Part shown: positions 61,521 to 64,000 of the stretch, piece by piece
Layout of the letters: every line of letters begins with the position of its first letter
Numbering within the stretch: position 1 is the first letter of the stretch
Assembly (NCBI RefSeq): GCF_026340975.1
Contig: NZ_JAPEOS010000003.1
Location: forward strand, 1,984,001 to 2,048,000
Length of the DNA stretch: 64,000 nucleotides
DNA from: Streptomyces sp. NBC_01214
GTDB taxonomy: Bacteria > Actinomycetota > Actinomycetes > Streptomycetales > Streptomycetaceae
Reading direction: 5' to 3'
Program-made: the position numbers and the translations under genes
Notes under the pieces: generated by a model
Seen by the model: only the letters and a program-made list of their open reading frames with translations
Told to the model about the DNA's origin: nothing
The model's database searches: none

Positions 61521-62854
61521 ACAGCACTGTCGCGACGGCTCCCGGTGCCCTGCCCGCCGTGGGGCACGCCCTGGCGTTCCTGCGCGACCCGCTCGCATTC
61601 CTCGCCTCGCTCCCCGCCGACGGCGACGTGGTCGCCATCCGCCTCGGGCCGCGCACCGTCGTCGTGGCCTGCGACCCCGCCGTGACCCGGGAGATCCTGT
61701 CGGCCCCGGGGACCTTCGACAAGGGCGGGCCCTTCTACGACAAGGCGCGGCTGCTACTCGGGAATGGCCTGGGAACCTCCTCCTGGCAGGACCACCGGTG
61801 GCAGCGACGCGTGCTCCAGCCCCAGTTCCACTCGGCCCAGATCAAGGCCTACGCCACCGTCATGACGCAAGAGGCCGTGGCGCTGGCCGCGTCCTGGCAG
61901 CCCGGTCAGGTCATCGACGCCAGGCGGGAGTTCCAGGCGCTCACCATCCAGGTCCTCAACCGCGCCCTGTTCTCACTGCGCGAGGACGACCAGCGGCTCC
62001 TCGCGCGCGCCCTGCCCATCGCCTTCGACGGCGTCTACTGGCGCATGGTGATCCCCCTCGAGTCCTGGTTCCGCCTGCCCACGCCGGCCAACCGCCCCTT
62101 CACCAGGGCACGGGAGTGCCTGCGGCACGTCGCCGCGAACGCCATCAAGGAACACCACCGTACCCCGGACGGGCCCAGCACACTGCTGTCGACCCTGCTC
62201 GACGCGCGGACCGACAGCGGCGAGGCACTGAGCGAAGGCGACATCCACGACCAACTCGTCACGATGATGTTCGCCGGCACCGACACCACCGCCGACACCC
62301 TGGCCTCCGCGTTCCAGCTCATCAGCATGCACCCCGAAGTGGAGGAACGCCTCCACGAGGAGGTCAGCACCGCCACCGGCGGCCGGCCCCTCACCCCCGA
62401 CGCCCTCCCCGCGCTCGACCACACCCGCCGCGTCATCCTGGAGGCGCTGCGGATGTTCCCGCCCGGCTGGATCGTTACCCGGGTCACCACCACCGACACC
62501 CGCCTCGCCGGGCACCACCTGCCCGCGGGCACCGACGTCCTCTGCAGCCCCTACCTCCACCACCACGACCCGGCCCTGTTCCCGGACCCCGACCGGTTCG
62601 ACCCGGACCGCTGGCTCCCGCACCGCAACGACACCGTGCCCCGCGGCGCGATGATCCCCTTCGGCGGAGGAAACCGGAGATGCATCGGCGACCAGTTCGC
62701 GCTGACACAAGCCACCCTCGTCATCGCGGCAATCGCCGCAAAGTGGCGGCTGCGCTCCACCTCACCCTTGTCGCCGCGGCCGAGAATGAGCCTCGGACCC
62801 GGCCGACTCCGCTTGATCTGCGAACCCCGGACAGCCGCGAACCGGAGCCCGTGA
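61517..62854 (+). CDS. Cytochrome P450, terpene-tailoring (PtlI/CYP183-like)
   Basis: 445 residues from TTG 61517, overlapping the synthase TGA (TTGA) with AAGGTGA upstream. I-helix FAGTDTTADT (251-260), ExxR in EALR (309-312), heme loop FGGGNRRCIGDQFA with Cys389. The FGGGNRxCIG loop and PAVGHALAFLRDPLAFLASLP start resemble pentalenene oxygenase-type P450s. It should hydroxylate or oxidise the terpene made by the adjacent enzyme; ferredoxin partners are not in the window. Confidence 0.92.
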   Translation: MNSTVATAPGALPAVGHALAFLRDPLAFLASLPADGDVVAIRLGPRTVVVACDPAVTREILSAPGTFDKGGPFYDKARLLLGNGLGTSSWQDHRWQRRVLQPQFHSAQIKAYATVMTQEAVALAASWQPGQVIDARREFQALTIQVLNRALFSLREDDQRLLARALPIAFDGVYWRMVIPLESWFRLPTPANRPFTRARECLRHVAANAIKEHHRTPDGPSTLLSTLLDARTDSGEALSEGDIHDQLVTMMFAGTDTTADTLASAFQLISMHPEVEERLHEEVSTATGGRPLTPDALPALDHTRRVILEALRMFPPGWIVTRVTTTDTRLAGHHLPAGTDVLCSPYLHHHDPALFPDPDRFDPDRWLPHRNDTVPRGAMIPFGGGNRRCIGDQFALTQATLVIAAIAAKWRLRSTSPLSPRPRMSLGPGRLRLICEPRTAANRSP

Positions 62855-62949
62855 CCCGGCGACGACCCGGGAAGTGATCTTTAGACCCCTGGGAACAGGT
62901 CCTCCGACGGCCGGACATCGCAGCAGGTCAAACAACTCTGTCGGTTGGC

Positions 62950-63130
62950 CGCCGAGGGCTTCTGGTCCGCTGTCGGTCCCTGCCCCGCAGGTCCGCAGCG
63001 CGGGGGCGGCCGTACCCGCCGTCGTAGGCGTGCCACTCGCGCGACGACGGCAGGGTCGGGCCGCTGCCCACATCGAAGTAGACCGGGCCCGGCTCGCTGC
63101 GATCGGCCAGTGGTGGCCACGCCACAATGT
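62950..63130 (-). pseudogene. Remnant related to the 59458 gene
   Basis: Minus frame: WWGHIVAWPPLADRSEPGPVYFDVGSG, SREWHAYDGGYGRPRAADLRG. Matches EPGPVYFDVGSG and HWSAYDGRHRRPRAEALR of the protein at 59458. Flanks the terpene pair on the other side in opposite orientation. Confidence 0.5.
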
Positions 63131-63606
63131 GGCCCCACCAGCCCTGTGCGCGGCCAGTGCAGGTGGTCGCGTCGAGGGTCCTGGTCGTCGAAGACCCGCC
63201 GCAGCCAGTACCTGTCACGGTGCTCGCCGAGGAGGTGGGGCCGCCGCGCGCATTCACTCGTCCCCACTCCCCACCGTGCCCGACCGCGCCCCGCCGCCCC
63301 AGCCAAACTGACGTCGCAGCAGGCCGCGGTCGCACCCGTTAGCCACAAAGGGCTTTCGGAGCTGTGGCTTCACAAGAGCACAACCCGGGACACAGGGAGG
63401 GACACACGAGAGGACACGGGGACACAGGCCGCTAGCGCCCGCTTCACCTACACCTTGTGCTCGGCCAGCTTCTGCTGAGATGCCTGGAGCGCGGCGCGGC
63501 AGGGAGTACAGAGCGGGTTCGCTCCGACGCCGTAGCGGCAACAAGGCTGCCGACTTCTCTGCACTACTGACTTCGGCCTGTCAGGGTGACGCTGGGGCGT
63601 CGAGGG
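63131..63606. other. Gene-poor stretch with a small Cys-rich remnant
   Basis: A minus frame ending at 63448 reads CCRYGVGANPLCTPCRAAL, probably the tail of a small zinc-ribbon protein. 63380-63427 has four GGACAC-containing units. Otherwise nothing. Confidence 0.4.
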
Positions 63607-64000
63607 TCAGGCCGGTGCCGCTATGAAGCCGTCGAGGGTGTCGGGGCGGTACTGGAGGCGTTTGAGCCGGTTACGGACGAGGGTTTCGAGCCGGTCGAGG
63701 GCCATGACAGCGAGATTGGCCAGGCTGCGTTTGACGTGCGCTCACACACCCTCGACGGGGTTGAGGTCGGGCGAGTAGGCGGGCAGCAGGAACACCGTCA
63801 GCCATTCGCGCTCGGTGACCAGGTCGCGCATGGCGTGGGAGACGTGGGTGTTCAGCCGGTCCCGGACCAGCACGACGGGCGCCCTGACGAGCTGGTGGAC
63901 GCCGTCGATCAGCGCCATGGCGTCGCGCTCGCCCATGCTGCGACGGTTTCCCTTGCCCGCGGGGTGGGTGCGCAGGCGATGGCACAGCCGGGTGCGGGAG
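63607..64000 (-). pseudogene. IS630-family transposase, C-terminal part with internal stop
   Basis: Continues past the window edge. LIDGVHQLVRAPVVLVRDRLNTHVS (second Asp), WLTVFLLPAYSPDLNPVEGV then TGA in place of the conserved Trp, then AHVKRSLANLAVMALDRL to the stop at 63607. The DLNPVE Glu is present. A TGG-to-TGA change near 63740 splits the gene; the element is likely dead unless read through. Confidence 0.8.

Overview
The window is GC-rich, codon-biased actinobacterial DNA. The gene families point to Streptomyces: a short chaplin, DUF6879/XRE-DUF5753 regulator clusters, nSTAND-WD40 proteins, telomere-type helicase-associated domains and TraB/FtsK-type plasmid transfer genes. No rRNA, tRNA or core housekeeping operon was seen. 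Insertion sequences and broken genes are dense, and fragments of the same few families recur: helicase-associated domains, ATP-dependent DNA ligase, nSTAND, DUF1524 nuclease and lamin-tail protein. I infer the accessory arm of a linear chromosome, or a large linear plasmid.

Layout. 1-16.6 kb is an IS-ridden accessory segment. It holds an nSTAND/WD40 gene split by an 858-bp IS5-type element, a DNA ligase pseudogene, a sigma-like regulator, a barstar remnant, a TraB/FtsK translocase broken by IS110 and IS5 elements, a DUF6506 gene and a second copy of the 858-bp IS. 16.6-22.3 kb holds an istB remnant, a secreted VCBS/FG-GAP protein, a secreted cyclophilin and a graveyard of gene pieces. 22.3-29.8 kb is the main find: on the minus strand, a three-gene metal-chelate/siderophore-type ABC importer is followed by a 39-residue acidic peptide gene, a 16-bp stem-loop, a stand-alone YcaO, an F420-type LLM oxidoreductase and a MATE exporter. 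This looks like an unrecognised RiPP operon linked to an uptake system.

30-38 kb carries a secreted lamin-tail protein, HNH and 2-oxoglutarate oxygenase genes and IS5-family elements. 38-45 kb has a large NB-ARC/LuxR regulator, a secreted ricin-B/aerolysin-like protein, an Rpf-Ig-VCBS wall protein that has lost its 5' end, and a secreted EEP nuclease. 45-51 kb has a truncated PPK2, a DUF3618-DUF4235 operon, a chaplin and a divergent LysR/AhpD-like pair. 51-57 kb has zinc-ribbon proteins, helicase remnants and an XRE/DUF6879 regulatory cluster. 57.5-59 kb is a divergent SDR/TetR pair with a perfect 26-bp operator. 60.5-62.9 kb is a terpene synthase-P450 biosynthetic pair. The window ends in an IS630 transposase with an internal stop.

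The intact functional modules are therefore secondary metabolism (RiPP, terpene), secreted or cell-surface proteins and small regulators, set in a background of repeated transfer, insertion and decay.
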